Shown here piece by piece: positions 13,001-24,300 of a DNA stretch of 64,000 nt. A model generated the notes under the pieces. It did not search any database, was not told the origin of the DNA, and saw only the letters and a program-made list of their open reading frames with translations. Every line of letters begins with the position of its first letter. Within the stretch, counting starts at the first letter, position 1. Source of the stretch: Aquilaria yunnanensis (lineage: Eukaryota > Streptophyta > Magnoliopsida > Malvales > Thymelaeaceae); contig CM077599.1 of the NCBI GenBank assembly GCA_039654915.1, forward strand, positions 2,234,501 to 2,298,500, given 5' to 3'. Both the position numbers and the translations under genes were made by a program.

Positions 13001-14786
13001 GATGCAGGTTGTCCATGCCAGTTAATTACAAATTTAACTAATTGATATTGAAAAAGGTGATGTATCCCCAGCAAATGTCGCCATGAATGTCTACTTGAAG
13101 CTACTCAATGCGGATCTGAAGCATTTTTAAAATGGGTCCATATATAAGTGTAAGTGGCTAAGTTACAATCAATTTTAAAATTTGAATTAATCAAAATCTA
13201 AACTTTAAATTATAATGTAACTATCTAAAGAGAATATATATCTTATAACTATGCTCTGATAAATGTCTTAGTATTAAAAAAATATAACCATATAAATAAA
13301 AATTTCTTTGAATTAATCCTTAATTGCATGAGTAGAAATAAATATTATTTTAAGCAACCTCTAGTTTTAATTTGAAATAAGTGATTAAATTTTATATATT
13401 TTTTAAAATAAAGTACTTTTATAGTTACTAAATATATATGCTTTACATTTAATTTTAAATTGAATAAGTCTTTGAAATTATTTAGAAATTTTAAAAATGA
13501 ATTTCAAAGAGAAATAATATTCTTACTTTATGGATAAAACATTAGATATTTAATTAATTTTTTAAACAAGTCAAAGGGTACTGGTCTCGCATTTTTCAAG
13601 ATGGATTGCTTATAATACTATTTCTATTTTCTTAGAAAAAAATAATTCAAACATAGAAGGTTTATAATTTCACTAAAAAAATTTAAAATGACTTATTTAT
13701 TTGATAACACAAACACTCCTATTAGGAATTAACATGGTTTGTTTGAAATTGTAAACTTATATTGATTTATGAAGTTTGATAACTAGGGGCTAACTCATAA
13801 TTTATGGGATAACTAAACCAATTAAGTAAAATACAATAGCTAATGTTGCATTTAAACTCTGATTTTAAGATAAGAAAGAAGAACAATAAACAAGTTTTTA
13901 AGGAGTGACTTAAATTTTTGTTTCAACAATTTCCTATGAAGATATTAATATATTTATTTTTTTCTTTCTAGATTTTTATTTAAAATAGTAGGGTCCAATT
14001 AAAAATTGAAATGAGGTCCATAATTAATTTTATATACTTTTTACTTACACTTTTCAAATAAAAGTGGGTCCATAACTCCATGGACACCACTCTGTTGAAT
14101 ATAAATTGACTCAATACATAGGTAAGTTGTGCTTGTTTTTATTATCTTTTGGACTGTCAATGTTCTAAAATCTTATTGGTTTTGCTTGTCAATGATGACA
14201 TTTACGAGGGATTGAAGTGCGTTAACCACAGGAAGAATGACGACAACATGTTGTAGTCATCATAGTAACAAAATCAATGAGGAATTAACAAGGCTTTTGG
14301 GATGCAAATTTTTTGTAAGTATGCTATTGTTCCAAGTATGAAGAATCGCTTACAAGTACCTGGAACATTTTTTATCCATTGGAGCAAGCTCCCAAGCCAA
14401 AGAATGATCAAGAAGAACAAATGCATCATTATGAGTTACGATGCTTCAAACACTATTCACAAAAGGTAGCTTGTTCTATCAAGAAAAAAAAAACAAAGAA
14501 AGATAGCTTGCTCGAGCTAGACTAATGTCGTGAAAGTGATTTAACTTTTTTTGGTATGTCTGAAAAATATGAAATTTCAAACGTTAAGATTAACCGAGAT
14601 AATCTTACATTTTAGAAGCTTATGGTTACATTTATACACTAGAAAATTAAAAAATCAGATGCACATAGTAATATAGCCTGGATTGAACTTGGAGCTGCAT
14701 ATCATGTGTTGCTTCTGTCAGCAAAAGTAAGTTTATGGGTTTTTAACACTACAAGTCAATTATTATCTACCACTTCATCTATCTTA
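10089..14786. other. AT-rich gene-free region
   Basis: About 4.7 kb of AT-rich sequence with no frame resembling a protein. About 12470-12660 resembles a single arm of the inverted-repeat elements (repeated tttagtcctaaaac-type words), without a visible partner. Near 11660 the words ctccctccatctaatgta resemble the end of a Stowaway-type MITE, but the other end was not found. Confidence 0.5.
12916..12947. repeat. Perfect 32-bp (AAT)n/(ATT)n palindrome
   Basis: An AAT run switches to an ATT run so that the 16-bp left half is exactly complementary to the right half. It is an AT-only hairpin or cruciform-prone microsatellite. Confidence 0.95.
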
Positions 14787-15025
14787 TACCACCTCTGTCC
14801 CACATTCTTTATACCATTTAATTTTTTTATATAATTTAATTTAAATTTATTCATATTAATATTTATTAAAAAAAATTTTAAAAAAATATATTTGAAAATT
14901 ATATGTCTTAACTTATCATTTTTATATAAAAATTCTTCATTTATATACCAAAATGTTGAAAATAAAAAATCATACATTAATTGCTAAAAAGTAAATGGTA
15001 CAAAGAATATAGAATGGAGGGAATG
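14787..15025. mobile_element. Stowaway-like MITE
   Basis: About 240 bp, very AT-rich. The left end has ctctgtcccacattcttta followed by taccatttaat. The right end, reversed, reads ccctccattctatattcttt then gtaccattta, so the terminal 30 bp are inverted repeats of the Tc1/mariner Stowaway type (CTCCCTCCGTCCC-like). The exact TA duplication is not clean. Confidence 0.6.
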
Positions 15026-15085
15026 TCTACTAAACCATTTGATTTAGTACGAAAATTAAAAAAGTGCAGAAAGTTCATGCATTAT

Positions 15086-16266
15086 TTTTAGGACAAAATC
15101 TAATTTTAGTCCCTTAACTATTCAATTTATCCTAAAATAGTCTTTCAACTCTAAAAGAAACTATTAAGGCCCCTAACACAAAGAGTGTCCTATTTCAGTT
15201 CATTCTATCAGTTGAACCGTTATTTTTGGATGAAGCTTGCCCACATAGCACCTATAATGGGTGACCATTTTGTAGAAAAAAATAATTTGAACCCTAATTG
15301 ACATAAACACATAATATTGGGGACTTAAATATAGATAATGCAAATTCCATCATCTTCCCTAATTCTTGCAACCAAGCTAAGGCAGTGGTGGCGGCGGGGC
15401 AGCGATTGAATCGACAAGGCAAAGGCGGCCGGGCTGCAGTGATTGAATCGACGAGGCAGTGGCGGCGGGGCGGCGGAGATTGAAACCTAAGGCCGATTGA
15501 AATCTGCAGCGATTCCTCAACAAATCCGAGCAAAAAATCCAATTTCTTAACAAATCGACTCCTGCACTGAGAAAACCCTAAACCTATAAACATGGAAGGC
15601 AAATAACGTGCTCTTGCACGGTCTTCATGGATCGGGGGCTGCAGCCGCCTCATGCCTGCTGTCGCCGGAACTCACCGGAGCCTCCGCCTTCGTCTCCAGG
15701 GGATTGTAGATGCCGGGGTGGTCGACGGAGACGTAGGAGAAGGGCAGGTGGAGACGGAGGCAGGCGTGAAGGTGAGGGAAGATCAAAAGGGAAGGGAGCG
15801 GCGGGCGATCGAAACGGAGGGAGAGAATGGCCCGACCCGAATTCTCGTGGCAGGTGGCTGGTGATGGTAGGCAATTGATGCCGGAATGTTCAGAGAAAGA
15901 GACGAGAAAAATTCGATTTAGAGAGTGTCGGTAAAAAAGGTAAAATCAAATCTGAGAAATTTGTGTTTTAACTTCCAAAATTATATGTTTATGTCAGTTT
16001 AGGTCAAAATTTTTATTTCTGTACACATGGTCATCTATTATAATTAAAGAAGAAGTCTCATCAACATTCTTGAGTCCCCGCAAAAATTTTGAGACCATCA
16101 CGTCAGCATTTTTGTTGAAGTTGACGTTGAAATTAACAAAAGGACCTCAATTAGGACATGACATAGGTATTAAAGAATTTTATTAGGACAAATTTATGAT
16201 AAGGGATCAAATTAGGGCAATGTTAACCGGCAACAATTAAACTAAAACGAACTAATTATCCTAAAA
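15086..16266. mobile_element. Diverged foldback element
   Basis: Ends TTTTAGGAC (left) and TCCTAAAA (right) are inverted. A second inverted pair is clear between about 15258-15325 and 15950-16030 (tgaccat..., gacataaacacataat against its complement). GC-rich interior at 15370-15850 with cgg and gcg words. A target duplication is not visible, so the borders are approximate and the superfamily is inferred from resemblance to the other foldback elements. Confidence 0.55.
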
Positions 16267-16550
16267 CCGGAGTATTTATTTCTCAGTTGTTGAGCGACCA
16301 CTGGCTAAGATGGCGTATTATTCTCTTTTCGCCCTGTACAGCACAGGAGCGGTAGGTGCTCTGTAATTCAATCTCGCTTCATTTCCAGTTCTGTAATGTG
16401 CTTTTGCACCTGGCATGGACATCTGGTCCATGGGCTATGGCCTTGGCTTGGCTTTGCTGTAGAAGACTTCTACAGTGTAAAAGGCATGATTCCTTTTTTT
16501 TCACTTTTTTTTTTTAAATTTTGAACACATGAGTATTATTATTTTTAAAA

Positions 16551-17089
16551 GTCCTAAATCCACAATTTACCCCTAAAATTTTCTGACTCAGACATTTAAC
16601 CCCTTTAACTATGATTTGGGCCAACTCAGCCTCTAAATTTTGTAAACTGGGGCACATAATCGCTTCTATCTAACAAAAATGTTCTTTTTTATTTCCATGG
16701 GACTTAAATGACAATAACATTAAACAAGGAGACCGAACTTGATATTTTAGCATATTACTATTTGAGAGACCGTCTTCCTTTGTAGCTTTACATGTAGGAG
16801 GTCGGATGGCTATTTGGGGAATTGGGAGTATCTTTAGCATGCAAATTGAAGCTGCAGAGGAAGGCAACTTGTCAAACAGCAATATGTTAAAACACTAAAT
16901 TTGGCATCGTTGTTTAGTGTTATTGTCATTTAAGCCCCTAAAAAATTAAAAAAAAAAACATTTTCATCAATTAGAAGGGGTTATGTGTCCTAGTTTACAA
17001 AGTTTAGAGGCTGAATTGCACTAGGTCATAGTTGAAGGAGTTAAGTGTTCGAATCAGCAAAGTTTGGGGGTGCATTGTGGATTTAGGCT
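16551..17089. mobile_element. Inverted-repeat MULE-MITE, family D
   Basis: About 540 bp. The left arm (gtcctaaatccacaattta) and the reversed right arm (gcctaaatccacaatgca) match over about 190 bp, including tcagcctctaaattttgtaa and gacttaaatgacaataacat. It is flanked by tttttaaaa at 16542-16550 and 17090-17098, a perfect but low-complexity 9-bp duplication. Between the arms there are only about 150 bp. Confidence 0.75.
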
Positions 17090-17265
17090 TTTTTAAAATA
17101 TTCAGTAATTATTTTCAATACATTTAAATTGTATATTAATTATTTAATAGTTAATAGATTTGTTACTAACGAAGGGGAATAGCAGATTTTGGAAGAGCAG
17201 GCAAATGCAAACATTTCACTTTGTGCTGAGCTTTGCTTTTTCGTATTTTTTGGATGGTGCTATTA

Positions 17266-18867
17266 GGGTAAAATTCATTTGTGATTCCTAATACTTTTGT
17301 ATTGTCTTAAATGAGGTTCGTTATCTTCAATTTTCACTTTTAAAGTTCCTAGCCTCCTTATTATTATTTTTTTTTCAATTGTGTTCATTTTGTCATTTTC
17401 AGGGTTAATTTTGACAGAATTTTTATGAAAAATGCAAACATTGGTATTATATTTTCTTATTCTAACTCAAGTCACCCTCAAGTTAGTAAATTTATGACTA
17501 TAACCATCATCTCTCTCTCTCTCTTTCATTCACCATCCCCGACCAGTACCATCCTAGCCCATTACTCCTCCAAACCCTTTATCTCCTTCCCCCCGTCATT
17601 TCGCTTCTTTTTCACCACCAGCTAACCTTTTCGGCGACAACACGCGCTCCAGATCATGAAACCTCAACAGTATTAATCATCCTGGGAGCTCTCCACAATG
17701 AGGGATTTTGTAGATCTGATCCTCATGATCCTCATTCACAAGAATCATGTAGTTTCCTTTCGAGTTAGTTTTTCCAAATGTCTCATACACCAGATTCTTT
17801 GCCTTACGGTATGCACAATTACCTTAACCTTGGCACATGTAAGGAAGACAAAGGACAATAAAAACATCGCCAATAGTTTAAAGTCCTATACACAAAGATT
17901 TCACCATAGCATTGATGGATCTAGCAATTAAAAAAAGCAAATTTCACCCCCATCACATTTTCTTTATGCATTTTGTAATTTTTTAATCTTGACACAGTTT
18001 TGATCACTCTTTAAATTCTTCAGAAAGTTTTAAAACCTACAAGATTGCACCACTACCCATTTAGAAAAGGCCCAATTCAACCTACATTCCCAATTATCTA
18101 GAACAACCGATAGTTATAATAGACTTCCACTTTCTAAAAAATTCACTAAAAAATTGGGGTTTCCTCAGAAATTGCCTAATCTCAACTCTCACTTCATCTT
18201 TCCAAACTTAACTAAAAGACAAACCAAAAAATCTGATGTTGTATCCTTTCAAACCCACATAAATCTTTGCCTTGATCAAAGAGTACGCCCAGATCTAAAG
18301 CATCAAGACAAGAAATATGAGAGACCCACAAAGAAACAACATGAAACAAACCAAAGAAAGGAAAGTGGAAGGAGAAAGCACCTACGATGGGCTTGGACAT
18401 CTCGTTGTCAAACCCACAACAACAAGATTTATAGGCAACGTTATTAGGGATAGCAGAAGGGTTTCGAGTGGGGCTAAGGACATTGACAATAGCTGGAAGC
18501 ATGCTAAGCGCAAGCAGCAACAACACCTTGGTCATCTTCATTGCAAAAATGCATGCCAATTTGGCTCCACAATTAGGGTGGAGCCAGAGATAGACGATTA
18601 AGACAATTTTTCTGGGAAATTGGAATGGATGAGAGAGAAAAAATGTTTAATTTACAGGTTTAAAGGTGTTTTGAGTGGAGGAAGAAAATGTGGAGATCAA
18701 AGTTGGCATTTCACCTGAAATTTAGTCAAATTTAACTATGAAATTAACGGAAGGATTACAATTAGGATAAAAATAGGGAGGCTAAAGACTTTAAGAGAAT
18801 AAAATGAAGGTTAGTGACCTATTTAGAACAATATAAAAAGGCTCGGGACCACAAATGGATTTTTCCC
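17266..18867. mobile_element. Foldback MULE-like element, family A, copy 2
   Basis: About 1.6 kb. The left end GGGTAAAATTCATTTGTG and the inverted right end (...aaatggatttttccc) match family A copy 1, and internal landmarks (tttttctgggaa...ggaatggatgag, gagtggaggaagaaaatgtg) occur in the same order in both. The left interior is CT-rich and the right interior AG-rich. The flanks (gtgctatta and gttttctaa) do not give a convincing duplication. Confidence 0.75.
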
Positions 18868-19240
18868 GTTTTCTAAGCCAATTTACTCTTTCAATAAATT
18901 AAATTTAAATTATCAGTTAGTAGTTCAGTCAAATTATCCACTGATTCAGAAAAATAGAAGAGTTTCAAAATTGAAAGACATTGTTTTCTAAAAGGATCAG
19001 GAAAAGACAAAGAAAATATTAGAAAAAGAAAAAGAAAAGTTAAAAATAGATGTAAGCAATAAAGAACAGATCAACCGTACTATATTATCAATTCTCCAAG
19101 CTATTTATTTGGTAACATTTGAAATTCTTTACTTATTTTCAGAATTTTACTTGGGTAATTCATCAATTTGTTTTTTCTTTCCTGCTGGGTTGAATCGCAA
19201 ATCACTTCGATTTTTTTTCCCCTCTTTCTGGCTTTGCTGA
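18868..19240. other. Upstream region of downstream GT47 gene
   Basis: AT-rich sequence between the MULE-like copy and the GT47 5' UTR. Probably holds the promoter; no unambiguous TATA box was identified. Confidence 0.4.
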
Positions 19241-19653
19241 GTTCTGAACTCCGAATAGGCGCAAGAAAGAAGTGAAGTGCTGCGGCTGGCTGCTTCTGTT
19301 TCTGCAGCTTTTTGAATCATTATGCTTTTCTTTGGTTTCTGGCGGCGGCTTTAGCTCCGTAAGTTGCCCGCCTTGGACTACTTGCCAAGTTTTTCTGCTT
19401 CCTGTTTATTCAAATCTATAGCTCATGATTTTGTGTTCATAGAATAAGTTGGATTCTAAGTTGAGTAGATTGCTTGGACTGTGGGTGGCGGCCTGCGTGA
19501 TGGATTTTGTATATTTGTTGTTTGATTTTGGAAATTGATGGACCTTATTGCTCTTTCTTTGCGTGCATGCAGGATCAGGGAGGTGGTTGTGTTTCAATTT
19601 CTATGATTGGTGTGTGAATTTTTTGTCTGTTGAGTTGTTTCCTGGCTTTTGGA
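19241..19653 (+). promoter_or_regulatory. Probable 5' UTR with intron and short uORF
   Basis: A plausible leader intron runs from 19359 (ctcc|gtaagttg) to 19572 (catgcag|gatcagg), 214 bp, as in the paralogue upstream of 4093. In the second leader exon a 4-codon upstream ORF (M I G V stop) starts at 19603 and ends 36 bp before the main start. Confidence 0.5.
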
Positions 19654-22389
19654 ATGGGCATACTATATAAATTCCAGAAGCTAATTCATGGCGAGATGAA
19701 GAGGTGGCTCTTTGTGATAATGGTGGTGGCTCTCACTCATTTACTGTTTCAGTCCTTTTTGCTTCCCTATGGGAATGCTCTTAAATCTCTTTTGCCCGAT
19801 GGCAAAGCCTCCCCACATGATAAAAGTAGCTTTGAGATACATTCTTCCTTGAAATCTGCAGTTATTCGCAATCCTCTCAGAGTCGGTTCCTTGGATTTGA
19901 GGAGTGATGGTTTGTCGGATGGTGGGATGAAGGAGAAAATCTTTGCATCTGAAGGAATGGGTCAGGATTATACTGAAGATATTGTGGATAGAGATGTTGA
20001 TGATGACATTTCTGTCGAGAAGGAAGAAGGTCCAGATAACATCACTGCATCAGATATTGGTCAAAACAAAAGGAATGGTTCTGCCCTGGAATTGATTGGT
20101 GGATCCAGGCGTGGCTCTCCTCTGGAGCAGGTTGTTAAACCTGGTCTGCGAATCTCAGATGGCACTGATCTAGAGAGTGAAAGAAGTCAGGAACCAAAAG
20201 CATTCGAGCTAGTAAATTCTGCTTCTAGATCTCCTGGCTCAAGTAAACCTATTCTATCTCTGCATCATAATGTTACTAATTTTGGAAATTCAGCTTCCAA
20301 TAAGAGCAACTCAGTTTATCCTACAACCTTGCGAAGCAATCATGTGGGCCTGAAAAGAAATTCCACTGGTATGATCAAAGCTGTGACTAAAAAGATGAGG
20401 TGCGAAATGCCTCCAAAATCTGTGACAACAATAGAGGAGATGAACCGCATATTAGCACAACGGCGAAGGTTTTCACGTGCAATGGTACACTTTTGGCAAC
20501 TGAATAGATATACAATTCTCTGTTTTCTTCAAATTCACATAATATTATTAATGCTGGTGCAGAGACCGCGGTGGTCTTCAGTGCGTGATGGAGAAATTTT
20601 TAGTGCAAGATCGCACATTGAAAATGCTCCTATGTCTTCAAATGATGAAAAACTTTATGCTCCTCTATTTTGGAATGTTTCCATGTTTAAAAAGTAAGTT
20701 TCTTCAATTAAATACCACAAAGGCATCTTTGGATTTTAACATCTTCTAATTTATGGAACTCTTTACTCTATGTTATGTGATGCTTGTTTGAGGATTCCAT
20801 AATATTGCATTATGGCATTTTCATGGAGTAGGTGGCAGAAATGAGAGGTAAAGTATGAACAAACATTGGCAAGATACATTATCTGTTTTAGGTTCAGCCT
20901 CTATCAGCAGGACAAATTCTCCTACTAAGATTCAACTTTGTGGTTAAATCTATAGCTTTCTCATACTCTACATCATAGCTTTTGTCTGTGTCCTGATGCA
21001 AGTCAGCCTGGATTTAACTGTTGTAATGCTGTGTTTTCTAAGTGAAATCAAACTAGTTCATTTTATTGTTCCAGGAGCTTTGAACTTATGGAGCGCACAC
21101 TAAAAGTCTATGTCTATAGGGACGGAAGCAGGCCAATATTTCACACACCTATACTTAAAGGGTTGTATGCTTCTGAGGGATGGTTCATGAAACTAATGGT
21201 GGGAAATAAACGTTTTGTTGTGAGGGACCCACGAAAGGCTCATCTCTTCTATATGCCATTTAGTTCGAGGATGTTGGAGTACACACTCTATGTTAGGAAT
21301 TCCCATAACCGGACAAACTTAAGAGAATACTTGCGGGGATATGCTGAAAAAATTGCTGCCAAATATCCTTATTGGAATAGAACTGGGGGTGCTGATCACT
21401 TCCTTGTAGCCTGCCATGATTGGGTATGCTTTACTGACATCATTCCCTCTCTTTGCTGCCATTTCAACTATTAGTAGATACATCGGTAGAATGTTAATGT
21501 TGGTTACACTTTAGCAAATTGTTCACAGATGTGCAAAGCTGAATTGATTATTTATGGAAGAATCTGTAGCAATGTTTTCTGATCTTTAGTTGAGAAAAAA
21601 AACACCCTGTAAGAGCGCATTCTTTCTTCTAGTTTAATTTCATTCACACACATAGCATAGTAATTCTTTGCTGTTGTTTCTTCCAAGTGATTAAGATGAA
21701 GTTCTCCTTGGCTCTTGTAGGCTCCATACGAGACAAGGCACCACATGGAATATTGCATCAAAGCACTCTGCAATGCAGATGTGACTGCAGGTTTTAAAAT
21801 CGGGAGGGATGTCTCCCTACCAGAAACATATGTTCGTTCTGCCAGAAACCCTCTTAGGGACCTTGGAGGAAAGCCTCCTTCTCAAAGGAAAATTCTTGCT
21901 TTCTATGCTGGAAACTTGCATGGGTATTTACGTCCAATATTGTTGAAGCACTGGAAAGACAAATACCCTGATATGAGGATCTATGGTCCAATGCCACCTG
22001 GTGTTTCAAGCAAATTGAATTACATCGAGCACATGAAAAGTAGCAAGTACTGCATTTGCCCCAAGGGTTACGAGGTTAACAGCCCCCGGGTTGTGGAAGC
22101 TATATTCTATGAGTGTGTGCCTGTAATTATCTCTGATAATTTTGTGCCGCCATTTTTTGATGTCCTGGATTGGAATGCATTCTCGCTAATTCTTGCAGAG
22201 AAAGATATTCCCAACCTAAGAGATATACTGCTGTCAATACCTGGAGACAAGTACCAGGAAATGCAACTTGCTGTAAGGAAGGTGCAAAGGCATTTTCTTT
22301 GGCATGCAAAACCAGAGAGGTATGATCTCTTCCACATGACACTTCATTCTATTTGGTACAACAGAGTGTTCCAGATAAAACTTCGATAA
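19654..22389 (+). CDS. GT47 exostosin-family glycosyltransferase, downstream tandem copy
   Basis: Probable Golgi type II glycosyltransferase, GT47, in the same group as the gene at 4093-6825. Four coding exons: 19654-20484, 20563-20693, 21075-21423 and 21721-22389, all GT-AG and in phase, give about 659 aa. I chose the ATG at 19654 because the upstream in-frame codon at 19630 is TTG and the family N terminus is a short basic tail followed by the anchor. The anchor is near residues 18-36 (RWLFVIMVVALTHLLFQSF). After a variable acidic stem come RPRWSSVRDGEI, SFELMERTLKVYVYRDG, YASEGWFMKLM and HFLVACHDW|APYETRHHMEYC across the last junction, then YCICPKGYEVNSPRVVEAIF and ECVPVIISDNFVPPFFDVLD. 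The first coding intron is only 78 nt, a multiple of three with no stop. The encoded domain is complete. Confidence 0.93.
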
Positions 22390-23116
22390 GAATGTCAAAT
22401 TGGTTGATGGCGATAGAAGTGTCTGGACTTCCGCACCACCCATCTGGCTGAAGCTCCTGGTTCCTATGGAAGTAGCATGCTTAGCTTATTGTATATTAGA
22501 CGAGCTGTGCGAGTAGGAATGCTTTATTTGTACATAATACCTTTTATTTTTGTGTTTTTTCCTGAAGTGTATATCGAATGAAGATAACAAAATTTTGTGT
22601 GATGCCTTTTCCGTTGCTTTCAATTTTCTGGGAATCGAGAACAAGTTAAATTGTTTAGACGTGCTGACGCAAGGAATGAATTAGTCCTAATGATAACATA
22701 CAGATGAATGAAACAGTTTCATGCAATTAACCTTTAAAGTCTACTGCAACACGCACTTTTTAGAAAAAAAAAGAAAATTACTTATATAAATATATTTATT
22801 AGCTGAGTTTTACATCAAAGAAAATAAAGTGCCATGTTGTAACTTGTCTGGCAAGAGTTTACACCGTTACAGAATGAAGGCCTTCTCTGTGTTCTCCATG
22901 AATATACTGCGGATCAGAAATGCCGAAAAAGGAAATTTTCTCCCCATTTTTAAAGGTGTTATCCAACAAAACTTGCTGGAGGGGAGGCTTGAATCTTGAT
23001 CAAGGAGTAACGAGAAACCCCCCTACCTTTTTTCTTTCACGGCTTGATGCTTCTGGAGCCAAAAGCAAAGAGTTCTGTTGATTTGCGGTTTTAAATTTTA
23101 ACCAACCCGGGCAGGA

Positions 23117-23524
23117 TCACTCCTGCGTTAGAGAGTGATGGATGAAAGACAAATGGTGAAGCTGGGTATCCGATTGACAAACATGGAAATGATCGAGTAC
23201 CTTGAAAAGGAGCACTCGTACTTTGGCTTGTTTGTTGTCGGCTCGGCGAGAACTTTGTCGTTTTAATTTCAAATGTCTTTGCTTTGCGGGGGACTCGGCG
23301 GGCGGGCGCGGTCTGTGTACTTCCGTCCCTTGGCTTCGCCTTGAGGAAGTTCTGAACTGGTACGTACGTGGTAAGTAATCTCTTTCTTCCAAAGCAATCA
23401 CTCTCTTCTTGCTGGGCGTCCAACTTGGTCCCCTGTTTTGTTTCGCAAGTGATTGTACGACATCTGTTACTATTTCCCCGTGAACTTGGTCTTTGCTATT
23501 GTTGATCCTCTCACTGTCTGCCAC
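23117..23524 (-). other. Possible small ORF, unrecognised
   Basis: A 135-codon minus-strand frame (MADSERINNSKDQ... start) overlaps a 110-codon frame in another register (23091-23423). The middle, 23240-23420, is distinctly GC-richer than its surroundings. The sequence is basic and Ser/Arg-rich with no domain I recognise, so it may be a composition effect or the relic of a gene end. Confidence 0.15.
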
Positions 23525-24232
23525 AAGTCTTTCGACAGAAGTAAATATATGTTGATAGAAGATGGGTGGAAAATGAGATTATCTCCTTGTATATCAAACG
23601 GATACAAATCATGTAACCTGTTTATTTGTTGCTGATCATTGCTTGAATATTTTCTCATACCTATGTTTTCCATTTTGCTACTAAAGTTGCATCTGAACGA
23701 GGTTTGTTTTGCTTTCATATTTTTTTCAGGTCTGAAGACCTCACAGGAGACCTAAGCGTGAATTGAAACAGTTTCAAGATTGATTTACCTGTAAGCACCT
23801 AGTCCCAACAGCATGTGTAATTCATCTAAGCCTCTCGACTCAAGTCACGTTGGATCGTTTTTTTCTTTTGCATACTTTCTTTTCTCTCATTTTTTTTTTG
23901 GTGTTTTAATCTTTAACACATGAGAGTTTGTTGGTGATTGTGTTTCATCTAGAACATGTTGATTCCATGATATCAAACTTGTAACGGAATATAACTTTAT
24001 TAACTACGATCACTCAACACCATCTCAGAACACTTTACCATACAAGTACAGAAAACTTATGATTATAGCAGCTTCGAAATTTTATCTCATTTGCCCATCA
24101 CAAGAGGGTTCTACTAATAGTGACAAGAGGGTTCTTCTCAAATCTCTACATCTATCAGGAAGAACATCTAGTCTAGAACATTGTCACTTTGCTTTTCCAA
24201 ATTCATAGTGTTAATATGGCTTCTAGTTGTTA

Positions 24233-24300
24233 AATTGATGATATGAACTCTAAACCCTAAACCCTGAACTCATTAGAGTTTTAAATTGATGATATGAACT
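24233..24300. repeat. Short direct repeat flanking a telomere-like box
   Basis: The word aaattgatgatatgaact occurs twice, about 50 bp apart. Between the copies lies taaaccctaaaccctgaact, two near-perfect units of the plant telomere or telo-box motif. Confidence 0.7.

Noticed and set aside
15627..15878. Arg/Gly-rich frames on both strands
   Set aside because: Low-complexity by-products of the GC-rich interior of the element at 15086-16266.
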